Source: Sphingobacterium puteale
Lineage (GTDB): Bacteria > Bacteroidota > Bacteroidia > Sphingobacteriales > Sphingobacteriaceae
DNA length: 64,000 nt
Assembly (NCBI RefSeq): GCF_003627955.1
Contig: NZ_RBWS01000001.1
Span: 1-64,000, forward strand
Direction of reading: 5' to 3'
Position 1 is the first letter of the stretch. Each line of letters opens with the position of its first letter. Shown here piece by piece: positions 46,718 to 55,615 of the stretch. The position numbers and the translations under genes are program-made. The notes under the pieces were generated by a model that had not been told where the DNA came from, did no database searches, and worked only from the letters and a program-made list of their open reading frames with translations.

Positions 46718-48829
46718 TTACCCTTTATCTTTTAGGCCAACAGCACGCTTTCTTTCGGCATCTAGCTCTGTTTTGATTGTTTTCTTTATCTTTCCATCCA
46801 GTGGCTCCCTATCTCCCTTCCCGTCATTCAATTCCCCCGCTTTTTTCTTTGTCGTTATGAGAATAACACCATTCGCCCCCGCTGTACCGTAAAGACTTGT
46901 TGCACTCTGATTTTTGAGAACTTCGATGGACGCAATATCTTCGGATTTCAGATCATTCCGGTCTTTAGATTGCACCTGACCATCAACAACAAACAACGGC
47001 TGTTCTTTTCCCGATAGCCCACGGATCCGGAGGCCATTAATATCCCTTGGTTCTCCCTCTACCTTCGTGTATGTTGCAGTTTGCGCCACAAATTTCGCCG
47101 TTTTCACCGGGCTATCACTTTGCGCAGCTTTTCCCTCAAAGGTTATCGTCTTAGGCTCATTTCCCTTATCACCCTTTTTATACCCCACTACCGTAATTAC
47201 CCGCTCATCTGGGGTATTTTCTGATTTGTGTTTGTGGGATGCTTTATCCACTTTATCCGGATTTTCCCTAGCCCATTTTTTTGTGGTCACTTCAATAACA
47301 CCATTTTTCCCTTCACGTCCATATTTTACCATAGCTGAAGCATCCTTTAAAACATTAATACTTTCAATATTATTCGGATCAACACCCTTCATATCCTCAG
47401 AATTCATCTTAACCCCATCAATCACATACAAAACATCAACAGGATACTTTATCGTATGGGATTTTGTTGTACCAACGGAATCCTGCTTCACTTGAAACCC
47501 CACCACCTTGCCCTGAAGGTTATTTTCAGATTTTTTTGTGGCATTTCCGATTTTAGTCGTCAGCAAAACAACGCCATTTTTACCTTTCTCCCCATAAATT
47601 GCTGTAGCCGACTTGTCTTTCAATACTGCCATAGATTCGATCTCCTCTGGAGCAACTGCATCCAGTTCTTTTTTGCTAACAACTATGCCATCCAACACAA
47701 ACAATGGATTTCCAATTACGTCAGAGGTACCTCTCAGTCTCAAAGAACCAATCTGATCGCTTAATAAATTAGCTGTTTTCTTGGAGCGGTTTGTATCAAT
47801 CTTTATCGTATCTGTCCTTATATCTTCCTGAAGCACTTTTCCCGCTTCACCAACCATCTTCACTGACAACGTGGAATCCCGCTGTTGACCTACCTCCAAT
47901 TTATGGGCAGGCAATTGAATCGGCAGCACGGTTTCATTTGCCCGCTCAACAACCCCTTCTATGCTGCCCTCCGCTTTGCTTACAGTAAATGCTGCTCCCG
48001 TTAGTAAGAATATAGGCAAAAGGAAGGCATATTTACTCAGTTCTATTTTGGATGACCTTTTCTTATTCATCATCATAATGCGACGTTTTAATAGTTTAAA
48101 ATTAAATTGATTGCTCAACCCTATTGAAGTGCCCTTTTTGGACACATTCAACAGGCTATATTGGTACGTCTGTTTGTCAATTCCTTTATTGAGCACCTGT
48201 TGATCAGTCAGAAACTCCAAATTTTGGCGAATGGCTCTGCGCATGAACCAGACGAAAGGATTGTACCAACAACACACCAATATCATTTCAAACAATAAAA
48301 TATCCAGACTGTGAAGGCCTTTCACATGAATATCCTCATGCTTAAAAATATCTTTCAGCTCAGCATCCACATGCTGTTCTTTGTTGACGTAAATTTTATT
48401 CAAAAATGAGAATGGAACAATAGGAATGATGACATTCCGAAATAGATAGGATCGCCACTGATCCGCTCTAGAGTGCAGATGAATCCTTAATAAACTCAAC
48501 AGTTGGAATAGAAGCCTCAACATCAACAATATTGCACCTAATATAAATACCAACTCCACCAAGCTTGCCACTGTTAACCTCTCCTGCACCTGCTGTTCTC
48601 CCATATAAAGGAAAATCTGCTCACCAACACCCCCCATATCCAACCCGCGCCGCACAAACAGCGATTTTAAATCCAAAAACGGATATACAAAAGCAAATAA
48701 TCCGCCTATTAAAAAGTAGAATCTATTCAGTGAATAGAAGGTTAAGCCTTTCAATAGCCCGACATAACCCAAATAGATTATACTCAACAGCAGATTGACT
48801 TGAATGATATAGGTCAGCAGGTTTTCCAT
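46718..48829 (-). CDS. BlaR1-like M56 metallopeptidase with three TonB-plug-like repeats
   Basis: 703 residues. The N-terminal 250 residues are a BlaR1/MecR1-type M56 peptidase: several membrane helices and the zinc motif HEDIH at residues 164-168. A further helix at about 268-286 puts the C-terminus in the periplasm. Instead of a penicillin-binding sensor, that region carries three repeats of the SusC/TonB-receptor plug motif (about 362-426, 462-518, 599-663), each with a VLDG/VIDG/VVDG segment, VLK(D/N)xSA and YGxxGxNGV. A BlaI gene sits 4 bases upstream. It probably cleaves the repressor upon an envelope signal; what it senses is unknown. Confidence 0.85.
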   Translation of the reverse strand: MENLLTYIIQVNLLLSIIYLGYVGLLKGLTFYSLNRFYFLIGGLFAFVYPFLDLKSLFVRRGLDMGGVGEQIFLYMGEQQVQERLTVASLVELVFILGAILLMLRLLFQLLSLLRIHLHSRADQWRSYLFRNVIIPIVPFSFLNKIYVNKEQHVDAELKDIFKHEDIHVKGLHSLDILLFEMILVCCWYNPFVWFMRRAIRQNLEFLTDQQVLNKGIDKQTYQYSLLNVSKKGTSIGLSNQFNFKLLKRRIMMMNKKRSSKIELSKYAFLLPIFLLTGAAFTVSKAEGSIEGVVERANETVLPIQLPAHKLEVGQQRDSTLSVKMVGEAGKVLQEDIRTDTIKIDTNRSKKTANLLSDQIGSLRLRGTSDVIGNPLFVLDGIVVSKKELDAVAPEEIESMAVLKDKSATAIYGEKGKNGVVLLTTKIGNATKKSENNLQGKVVGFQVKQDSVGTTKSHTIKYPVDVLYVIDGVKMNSEDMKGVDPNNIESINVLKDASAMVKYGREGKNGVIEVTTKKWARENPDKVDKASHKHKSENTPDERVITVVGYKKGDKGNEPKTITFEGKAAQSDSPVKTAKFVAQTATYTKVEGEPRDINGLRIRGLSGKEQPLFVVDGQVQSKDRNDLKSEDIASIEVLKNQSATSLYGTAGANGVILITTKKKAGELNDGKGDREPLDGKIKKTIKTELDAERKRAVGLKDKG

Positions 48830-48833
48830 CGTA

Positions 48834-49196
48834 TTACGATTTGTTATTTTTAATCATATCCATGATCTCCTTCAGTTCATCTTCAGTCAGCTTTTCCTCT
48901 TTCACGAAAAAAGAAACCATCTCTTTATAAGAATTCTTGAAATAATCACCGACAAAGGAATTCATAAACTTAGCTTTATAGTCCTGTTCGCTTACCATAG
49001 GTTCGTAACGTTTCGCATTGGCGTAACGGACAGCTTTCACAAAGTCCTTGCGCTCCAGATTCTTTACCGTTGATGCCAAGGTTGTATACGGCATTTTTTC
49101 ACCCTTGATATTATCCAGAATCTCTTTGATAAAACCTCCATTTAGGCTCCAGATAGATTGCATTGCCTGTTCCTCTTGCGCTGTTAACTTTTCCAT
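48834..49196 (-). CDS. blaI: BlaI/MecI/CopY family repressor
   Basis: 120 residues. A winged-helix DNA-binding domain fills the first 75 residues (EEQAMQSIWSLNGGFIKEIL, then TTLASTVKNLERKDFV as recognition helix region), and a C-terminal helical dimerisation part contains the usual proteolysis region. BlaI repressors leave DNA when cut through their partner M56 peptidase, whose gene follows 4 bases later. No beta-lactamase gene is adjacent. The symbol reflects the family, not proven beta-lactam regulation. Autoregulation through 49230-49244 is likely. Confidence 0.9.
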   Translation of the reverse strand: MEKLTAQEEQAMQSIWSLNGGFIKEILDNIKGEKMPYTTLASTVKNLERKDFVKAVRYANAKRYEPMVSEQDYKAKFMNSFVGDYFKNSYKEMVSFFVKEEKLTEDELKEIMDMIKNNKS

Positions 49197-49197
49197 G

Positions 49198-49257
49198 TAT
49201 TAATCTTTTTTACTAATCTTTCACTAATCTACGAATAATTCGTAAATACCAAAAATA
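49198..49257 (-). promoter_or_regulatory. blaI promoter with palindromic operator and direct repeats
   Basis: On the minus strand TATTTTTG (49257-49250) is a -7 box. Just after it lies the palindrome TACGAAT-A-ATTCGTA (49230-49244), covering the expected start site, then direct repeats AGATTAGT (49230-49223 and 49219-49212, 11 bases apart) and a third variant near 49206-49199. This is the expected place for BlaI self-repression. A separate palindrome, TGTAACGTTACA, is at 49311-49322. Confidence 0.6.
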
Positions 49258-49542
49258 TTTTACTTTTTTTATTTGTATCCCCGTAAACAGCATCTAAAGC
49301 CCCGATTTTTTGTAACGTTACAATATGAATCATTATTTGACGTATTTAAAATCAATCCTATCGAATATAAGATGACTGGCCGAAAATTTGTTATACCTTG
49401 TTTTTTATTTTAACTTTCGACTGTATATTATTTTATTTTCGCTACTAGACAGGCGGTATTGTGATGAAAATATACATGCCCTTCTATGCTGGAAATGAAA
49501 CTTTAAAACAGGAATAATTCAACACAAATACAATAAAAATAA
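49245..49542. other. Divergent blaI / zinc-ribbon operon intergenic region
   Basis: About 300 AT-rich bases. Besides the blaI signals it has the 12-base perfect palindrome at 49311-49322. No TAnnTTTG box with good spacing was found for the plus-strand operon starting at 49543, so it may use another sigma factor or a poor box. Confidence 0.4.
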
Positions 49543-50913
49543 ATGGCCAAAAGCATCAAAGCGATCAAATGTCCTCATTGTGGCAGCATAAAAGTCAGCA
49601 CAATACGTCCCGACTTTTACAAATGTGACAGCTGCGGAACTGAATTTTTCTTAGACAATGACGATATTAACATCAATCACAATTACAATTATCCACGCAA
49701 CAATACGGATCAATATAAAGTAATACGGATTGTACTATTTGCCGTTGTTGGTTTTATTGCGCTCATGTTTTTAATCGGAGCTTTAAGCGCCATTTTTTCC
49801 AAAAAACCCGAACCGAGTTATTCGACCTATAGTTCGTCCAACACTGCTGACAAAAAAGAAGAAGCCATTACGCTGGAATGGAATTACGCCTCAAATGAAT
49901 TATTTTTGGACAAAAACAATATTCCCCACGTTGTCGTGGTGGGGAATGTCCGGAATTCAAAAGCGAGATTTGACGAAGGCAAAGACAATAAAGTCTATAT
50001 CGGATTATTTGATCCCAAAACGGGCAAAAAGGAATGGATAAAGCCATTGATGGATACACCCGTCGAATTATCGAGTAGCGACGTTAAATTACAGGTGTTT
50101 GAAGACCAAAACCTGTACATCATCGTAAAATCCAAGTATATCTATCAATTGGACAGAAATAGCCTCACCTACAAAAGTGTTCTTGAAAATTATGTCAAAG
50201 ATGCCCCCTCACTCAGCACGGGCATTGCCAAAGTTGAATTTAAATACGAAGATTATGGATCTTCCTATCAAATAGTAAATAATGAAGGGCAAAATCTTGC
50301 CTATTACCCTTTAATCAATAAATCAATACCGGATAAGCAGCTCTACGATGAAAGAAGGAAAAAACTTCCCAATCCGAGCACAAAAACTGAATTCACTTTT
50401 TCAAGTAAATCCAGTTATTACCCCGAGGAGAAAATTCAGTTAATCCAATACAATTATTATTATCAATATGGATATCCCAAAGATAGCCCCCGCTTTTCAT
50501 GGGATAAAGATTATGGCAGATCAGGTATTTTTACCGACCGCGATCCCTACAAAAAGGTGCTGATCAATTCATGGCAATTTAAGGGAGCCCGTCTCATTAG
50601 TTTTAAAGACTTTACACCGGGTCGGCTCTATTTTCAGCCTGTAGTGGTTGCTCAGAATGACAAAACGCTTCTGATTGCATACAAACCAACACCTGCGGAA
50701 GACGATCCTTTACAGATCCAGCTATTGGATGTCGCTACAGGTGCCATACAAAAAACAGTCACAACAGACCTTAAATCCATTTATGGAAATGGCTGCCTGC
50801 TCAAAGATGGTTTTATTGTCAAAGGTTCAAGCGACTATTACTATTTTGATAATAGCGGAAAACAAATCAATAAATTCGAAGGGTACAACCCCAAATTCGA
50901 TACACTAAACTAA
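49543..50913 (+). CDS. Zinc-ribbon transmembrane protein with beta-propeller-like C-terminus (YdjG-like)
   Basis: 456 residues. An N-terminal zinc ribbon with C10, C13, C28 and C31 is followed by an Asn/Asp-rich stretch and one membrane helix (about 61-85). The C-terminal 340 residues are extracytoplasmic if the ribbon is inside, with PQQ-like short strands (VYIGLFDPKTGKKEW, IYQLDRNSLTY). The arrangement resembles Bacillus YdjG, the zinc-ribbon membrane partner of SPFH protein YdjI. It begins a three-gene operon (5-base gap to the SPFH gene). The propeller reading is tentative. Confidence 0.65.
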   Translation: MAKSIKAIKCPHCGSIKVSTIRPDFYKCDSCGTEFFLDNDDININHNYNYPRNNTDQYKVIRIVLFAVVGFIALMFLIGALSAIFSKKPEPSYSTYSSSNTADKKEEAITLEWNYASNELFLDKNNIPHVVVVGNVRNSKARFDEGKDNKVYIGLFDPKTGKKEWIKPLMDTPVELSSSDVKLQVFEDQNLYIIVKSKYIYQLDRNSLTYKSVLENYVKDAPSLSTGIAKVEFKYEDYGSSYQIVNNEGQNLAYYPLINKSIPDKQLYDERRKKLPNPSTKTEFTFSSKSSYYPEEKIQLIQYNYYYQYGYPKDSPRFSWDKDYGRSGIFTDRDPYKKVLINSWQFKGARLISFKDFTPGRLYFQPVVVAQNDKTLLIAYKPTPAEDDPLQIQLLDVATGAIQKTVTTDLKSIYGNGCLLKDGFIVKGSSDYYYFDNSGKQINKFEGYNPKFDTLN

Positions 50914-50918
50914 ACACT

Positions 50919-51926
50919 ATGGGACTATTCAATCTTTTTAACAATCAACTATCCGAGGTCATTGAGTGGAAAAATCAAGACCCTCGTATATTATGGTATA
51001 AATTTCCTTCCGAAAGAAATGAAATTAAGAATTCCAGCAAACTGATCCTGGCTCCAGGACAGGGCTGTATTCTTGTCTATGAAGGAAAAGGCGAAAACCT
51101 CCTTACGGAGGCAGGTACCTATAATTTAAAAACGGACAATCATCCTTTCTTCACCACATTAGCGCGATTAAGACAAAATTTCGAGTCAGAGCACAAGCTT
51201 TATATTTATTTCTTTCGTACGGCCGCAATTGTCAATCAATCCTGGGGAACAGGAAACCCAGTCAAATATATTGACCCACAATACAATCTGCCCGTTGAAA
51301 TAGGCTTGAACGGTACTTTTTCTTACGTCATCAAAGATCCGGTACATTTCTATAAAAATATCGTCGCCAATCAAAACACAGTTAGCACGGCAGTCATTCA
51401 GGATATTATTAACCAACGAATTCCACAACAGATTGTCTCACAGATTGCGCAGAAGAAATTAGGTTACAATGAAATCGATAGTCAGTTGCCTATTTTGTCC
51501 ACAGATATCAAAACAGCGGTTGAACAGGATTTTAAAGATCTCGGTTTAGATGTTACAGATTTTAAAATCTTAGGAACCCAATTTGACTCAAACACACAAC
51601 GTCGGATTGGTGAAATCGCTGACTTGACGACACAAAATCAAGCTGCGCAGCAAGCAGGCTTGAGCTATGTGGAACTGGAAAAATTACGCGCCCTTCGGGA
51701 TGCCGCTAAAAATGAAGGTGGACTGGCAGGTATTGGTGCGCAACTTGGTGTCGGCATGGAGCTGGGCAAACAATTTGATCTGCAAAAAGAAGAGATTAAA
51801 GACAATATACAAGCGGAAGGAGATTTTGTCGAAAAACTACAAAAACTACAATTGCTATTACGCGAAAACATCATTACACAGGACGAATTCGACGCGCTCA
51901 AAAAACAGATTCTCAACAAAATATAA
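50919..51926 (+). CDS. SPFH-domain protein with C-terminal SHOCT domain (YdjI-like)
   Basis: 335 residues. An SPFH (prohibitin/stomatin-like) core spans about 25-220 in the cytoplasmic, virion-core-protein-like subgroup that includes Bacillus YdjI. An Ala-rich linker (about 225-290, GGLAGIGAQLGVGMELG) leads to a C-terminal SHOCT helix pair (about 302-334, LLRENIITQDEFDALKKQI). No membrane segment is seen, so it should be recruited to the membrane by its neighbours. Tight operon with the zinc-ribbon protein (5 bases) and a two-helix protein (6 bases). Likely membrane-stress function, inferred. Confidence 0.82.
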   Translation: MGLFNLFNNQLSEVIEWKNQDPRILWYKFPSERNEIKNSSKLILAPGQGCILVYEGKGENLLTEAGTYNLKTDNHPFFTTLARLRQNFESEHKLYIYFFRTAAIVNQSWGTGNPVKYIDPQYNLPVEIGLNGTFSYVIKDPVHFYKNIVANQNTVSTAVIQDIINQRIPQQIVSQIAQKKLGYNEIDSQLPILSTDIKTAVEQDFKDLGLDVTDFKILGTQFDSNTQRRIGEIADLTTQNQAAQQAGLSYVELEKLRALRDAAKNEGGLAGIGAQLGVGMELGKQFDLQKEEIKDNIQAEGDFVEKLQKLQLLLRENIITQDEFDALKKQILNKI

Positions 51927-51932
51927 CCCATC

Positions 51933-52178
51933 ATGAAATATATCTTTGGCATATTATTTACCCTGGTTATCCTATTTGTCGCCACCTATTTTCTATTGGG
52001 ACTCTGGGGTATCCATTTTTTAGATGCTGAAAATTTCAGCAAAATCCTATGGACAACAGGAATTCTAACGTTGACATCTATTATTTTGGTATGCTTCGTC
52101 ATCTTACCTTTTTTTGGTTCGGGCAAAAACGGAAAATATGAAGATAAAGGGAAAGTCGCTCAGCGAAAAATAGATTAA
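51933..52178 (+). CDS. Small two-helix membrane protein (YdjH-like position)
   Basis: 81 residues with two membrane helices (about 3-25 and 39-60) and a short basic C-terminal tail (GSGKNGKYEDKGKVAQRK). No family was recognised. It is the third gene of the zinc-ribbon/SPFH operon, 6 bases after the SPFH stop, and takes the place that the membrane protein YdjH has in the Bacillus module. No terminator was found after it. Confidence 0.65.
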   Translation: MKYIFGILFTLVILFVATYFLLGLWGIHFLDAENFSKILWTTGILTLTSIILVCFVILPFFGSGKNGKYEDKGKVAQRKID

Positions 52179-52258
52179 TATTTCGGACATAATAAGATAG
52201 TGTTAAATTTGAATAAACTATTTGCGTATTTAAGTAAATCGTTATTCAATATTATCCA

Positions 52259-52280
52259 AAATGACGTAATGATGTCATTT
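52259..52280. promoter_or_regulatory. Inverted repeat upstream of gltA
   Basis: AAATGAC (52259-52265) and GTCATTT (52274-52280) are a perfect 7-bp inverted repeat with an 8-base centre, the geometry of a CRP/FNR-type or other dimeric regulator site. It lies about 15 bases upstream of the -33 region. Confidence 0.45.
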
Positions 52281-52295
52281 AAATTCCAAAAGAAC

Positions 52296-52327
52296 TTTCA
52301 GTTTTAAATATCAAATAGTTAAATTTG
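52296..52327 (+). promoter_or_regulatory. Candidate gltA promoter
   Basis: TTTC at 52296-52299, a 20-base spacer and TAAATTTG at 52320-52327, about 37 bases before the ATG at 52369. Confidence 0.55.
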
Positions 52328-52368
52328 TGAGATTAGCATACAAATCAGATATAAGATAATATATAAAC

Positions 52369-53655
52369 ATGTCAGATAAAGCATCTATAAATTTAGACGG
52401 CACTTCTTATGACCTTCCGGTCATTGTCGGTACTGAAAATGAAAAAGCAGTTGATATTTCCAAATTAAGAGATCTAAGTGGATTTATTACGTTAGACCCG
52501 GGATACAAAAATACGGGTGCAACAAAAAGTGCGATTACTTTCCTTGACGGTGAAACAGGTATATTGAGATATAGAGGATATCCAATTGAGCAATTGGCAG
52601 AGAAATCGACTTTCCTGGAAGTTGCTTATTTATTGATCTATGGAGAGCTTCCTAAAAAAGAGGTATTGGAAAAATTCAGAGCTGACATTAAAAAGCAAAT
52701 GATGATTCACGAAGACATGAAAAATTTCTTCGCCGGATTTCCATCCAAATCCCACCCAATGGGCCAACTTTCTTGTTTAGTAGGTGCCTTATCTGCATTT
52801 TACCCTGAATCTTTAAATCCAAACCTAACAGACGAAGAAGAAGATCAAACGATCATCAATCTTTTGGCAAAAATGCCAACGATCGTTTCTTGGATTCAAA
52901 AGAAATCACTAGGTCATCCCGTCGTTTATCCTAAAAATAACTTAGGTTACATAGACAATTTCTTAAACATGTTATTCGGCGAGGTTAACGACGAAAAAAC
53001 ATTCGACCCTGTTGTGATTGATGCCATGCACAAATTGCTTATTTTACATGCTGATCACGAGCAAAACTGTTCTACATCAACAGTTCGTATCGTAGGTTCA
53101 TCGAATGCCAACCTTTATGCGTCTGTTGCCTCGGGGATCAATGCCTTGTGGGGTCCGTTGCATGGCGGTGCCAACCAGGCCGTAATTGAAATGCTTGAAG
53201 CGATCAAAAATGATGGTGGTGATGCGGAGAAATACCTAGCAAAAGCCAAGGATAAAAATGATCCGTTCCGTTTAATGGGATTTGGTCACCGTGTATACAA
53301 AAACTTCGACCCTCGTGCTAAGATTATCAAAAAAGCATGTGATGATATTTTAGAAAAATTAGGCGTTCAGGATCCCGTATTGGACATCGCTAAAAAACTT
53401 GAAGCAGCAGCATTAAATGATCAATACTTTATCGACAGAAAGCTTTATCCGAACGTCGATTTCTATTCAGGTATTATCTACCGTGCATTAGGCTTTAAAG
53501 CAGATATGTTTACCGTACTATTTGCGTTGGGCCGTCTTCCGGGATGGATCGCGCAATGGAAAGAAATGCGTGAAAACAAAGAGCCTATCGGCCGTCCAAG
53601 ACAAGTATATGTCGGACATACAGAACGTAATTACGTTGAGTTCTCAAATCGTTAA
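52369..53655 (+). CDS. gltA: Citrate synthase
   Basis: 428 residues, type II (hexameric, long) citrate synthase. Condenses acetyl-CoA with oxaloacetate at the entry of the TCA cycle. Catalytic motifs: LHADHEQNCSTSTVR near 225-239, GPLHGGANQ near 262-270, GFGHRVYKNFDPRA near 304-317 and the catalytic Asp in NVDFYSG near 364. An N-terminal beta-domain typical of type II enzymes (about 1-50) is present. It is followed by a strong terminator, then the nuoH-N operon. Confidence 0.97.
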   Translation: MSDKASINLDGTSYDLPVIVGTENEKAVDISKLRDLSGFITLDPGYKNTGATKSAITFLDGETGILRYRGYPIEQLAEKSTFLEVAYLLIYGELPKKEVLEKFRADIKKQMMIHEDMKNFFAGFPSKSHPMGQLSCLVGALSAFYPESLNPNLTDEEEDQTIINLLAKMPTIVSWIQKKSLGHPVVYPKNNLGYIDNFLNMLFGEVNDEKTFDPVVIDAMHKLLILHADHEQNCSTSTVRIVGSSNANLYASVASGINALWGPLHGGANQAVIEMLEAIKNDGGDAEKYLAKAKDKNDPFRLMGFGHRVYKNFDPRAKIIKKACDDILEKLGVQDPVLDIAKKLEAAALNDQYFIDRKLYPNVDFYSGIIYRALGFKADMFTVLFALGRLPGWIAQWKEMRENKEPIGRPRQVYVGHTERNYVEFSNR

Positions 53656-53666
53656 TCGATTGATTT

Positions 53667-53704
53667 CCATAAAAAAAGCATCCCAAGGGATGCTTTTTTT
53701 ATGG
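53667..53704. terminator. gltA terminator
   Basis: A 17-bp perfect stem (53667-53683 with 53688-53704) has a 4-base loop; its GC core GCATCC/GGATGC is flanked by seven A and seven T, so it can act in both directions. Confidence 0.9.
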
Positions 53705-53920
53705 AAATACTGTTACAGCAGCTTTTCCAAAAAAACACTATGTGATAGCACGTTATGTAAACATAAAGTCTATTATTTTTCTGACAACATCCTCAGTTAG
53801 CAGCTTACATATCCAAAATCTAAATACTCAAATCTAAATACTAACCTCTCTAATATGTCACGATAATCTACTTGTTAAGTATATTTTAATTTTTCCCTAT
53901 CGAAATTCCCTGTTTTTCGT

Positions 53921-53928
53921 TAAGTTTG
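53921..53928 (+). promoter_or_regulatory. Candidate nuoH-N promoter -7 box
   Basis: TAAGTTTG lies 42 bases before the TTG start of nuoH. No clear TTTG is found 19 bases upstream. The 53705-53970 gap holds no gene. Confidence 0.45.
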
Positions 53929-53970
53929 CGTATTCATTGGTCGCTTATTAAAAATCATTATAAATAAGAC

Positions 53971-55044
53971 TTGATAGATACAATACTACATATCTTGGTT
54001 CCCATTGCTATTTTCACCTTTATAGCAGCATTTACCTTATTTGCAGTATATGCCGAACGTAAGATTGCGGGATTTGTCCAAGATCGTCTCGGGCCAATGG
54101 AAACCGGAAAATATGGCAGCCTTCAGACCATAGCCGATATTCTCAAATTACTTCAAAAAGAATTAATAACACCGACATTAGCCGACACAATTCTCTTTAG
54201 AATTGCCCCGATTATTATTTTTGTGGCTGTTTTCACAGGTTTTGCGGTCATTCCCTGGGCCAAAGATTTTATTCCGGCGAATACACATACTGGGTTATTC
54301 TTTATTATGGCGATCATCTCCATTGATGCCTTGGGAATCCTGATGGCTGGCTGGGGATCAAACAATAAATATTCACTGCTCGGATCTATGCGTGCCATCG
54401 CCCAAATGGTTTCTTATGAAATACCCGTCGGGCTCTCCCTGATTACCGTCGTGATGTTAACACAGACCTTAAATCTCAACGAAATCGCAATCGGTCAGGG
54501 CATTCTGACCAACGGAAGTATCAAATTTTTAGGTTTTTGGGAAGTTAATGAGATTGGCGGAATTTTCGCCTGGAATATTTTTCAGGCCCCCCACCTAATA
54601 GTAACCTATATCATATTCTTTATCGCAACGCTTGCCGAATGTAACCGGGCGCCATTCGATATTCCCGAAGCGGAATCTGAATTGGTCGGTGGTTTCCATA
54701 CGGAATATGGCGGGATACAGTTTGCCTTTATCTTCCTGGCCGAATATGCCATGATGTTTTTGGTAGCGATGTTGGGTGTAGTCCTGTTTCTGGGTGGATG
54801 GAATACACCGCTCCCTAATATCGGCGCAGTACGATTGGCAGACTGGACAACAGGCCTTGCCTGGGGAATCTTTTGGACCTTGACCAAATCGTTATTTATC
54901 GTCGGAGTACAAATGTGGATCCGGTGGACCTTACCCCGATTACGTGCAGATCAATTGATGAGCTTATGCTGGAAGGTATTGACTCCGTTAGCCTTTGTTT
55001 GCATGGCCATTTCAGCCATTTGGAGAATTTTAATTATAGCATAA
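53971..55044 (+). CDS. nuoH: NADH-quinone oxidoreductase subunit H
   Basis: 357 residues, a polytopic inner-membrane subunit of complex I at the quinone site. YAERKIAGFVQDRLGP (about 27-42) is the family hallmark, and EAESELVGGFHTEY near 232-245 is the acidic quinone-channel loop. The start is TTG at 53971; the first in-frame ATG would remove the conserved ERK segment, so TTG is required. It is the first of seven nuo genes and is not preceded by nuoG, which is unusual. Confidence 0.95.
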   Translation: MIDTILHILVPIAIFTFIAAFTLFAVYAERKIAGFVQDRLGPMETGKYGSLQTIADILKLLQKELITPTLADTILFRIAPIIIFVAVFTGFAVIPWAKDFIPANTHTGLFFIMAIISIDALGILMAGWGSNNKYSLLGSMRAIAQMVSYEIPVGLSLITVVMLTQTLNLNEIAIGQGILTNGSIKFLGFWEVNEIGGIFAWNIFQAPHLIVTYIIFFIATLAECNRAPFDIPEAESELVGGFHTEYGGIQFAFIFLAEYAMMFLVAMLGVVLFLGGWNTPLPNIGAVRLADWTTGLAWGIFWTLTKSLFIVGVQMWIRWTLPRLRADQLMSLCWKVLTPLAFVCMAISAIWRILIIA

Positions 55045-55047
55045 GAT

Positions 55048-55611
55048 ATGATATTTAAAACGGCTTCCCACGCATTTCGTACAGCAATCAAAGGACTATC
55101 TTTGACTGTGAAGCACTTGTTTGGCGCCCGACGTTCGCGTCAGGAATTGAATATCAAAAATGATAATTACTTTGACCGACAGGAGGGCATCGTTACGGTG
55201 CAATACCCGGCCGAAAAAATGCCTATTCCTGAAGTTGCCCGTTATCAATTGCAGGTGGATATTGACGATTGTATCGTATGTGATCTCTGTGCCAAAGCAT
55301 GCCCTGTAGATTGCATTGAAATTGAGGCGATCAAATCGCCGGAAGCGATCGGAAAAACTTCAGACGGTAGTGTAAAACGGTTATATCCAGCCAAATTCAA
55401 TATTGACATGGCCAAATGTATGTATTGTGGCCTATGCACCGTTGTCTGCCCTACCGAATGTATTGTCATGACCAACGAATATGATCGCAGCTCGCAAAAA
55501 CTGACCGATCTGATCTACGGATTTTCGGACATGACCGACGAACAGGTTGCGCAGCGCAAAGCCGAATGGACGCAATTTCAAGCTGAAAAGGAGGCAGCAA
55601 AGCAAAAATAA
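55048..55611 (+). CDS. nuoI: NADH-quinone oxidoreductase subunit I
   Basis: 187 residues. Carries two [4Fe-4S] clusters (N6a and N6b) passing electrons from NuoG toward quinone. Cluster ligands are C75, C78, C81 and C85 (CIVCDLCAKAC) and C124, C127, C130 and C134 (CMYCGLCTVVC). The N-terminal amphipathic helix binds the membrane arm. It starts 3 bases after the nuoH stop. Confidence 0.96.
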   Translation: MIFKTASHAFRTAIKGLSLTVKHLFGARRSRQELNIKNDNYFDRQEGIVTVQYPAEKMPIPEVARYQLQVDIDDCIVCDLCAKACPVDCIEIEAIKSPEAIGKTSDGSVKRLYPAKFNIDMAKCMYCGLCTVVCPTECIVMTNEYDRSSQKLTDLIYGFSDMTDEQVAQRKAEWTQFQAEKEAAKQK

Positions 55612-55615
55612 GAAC

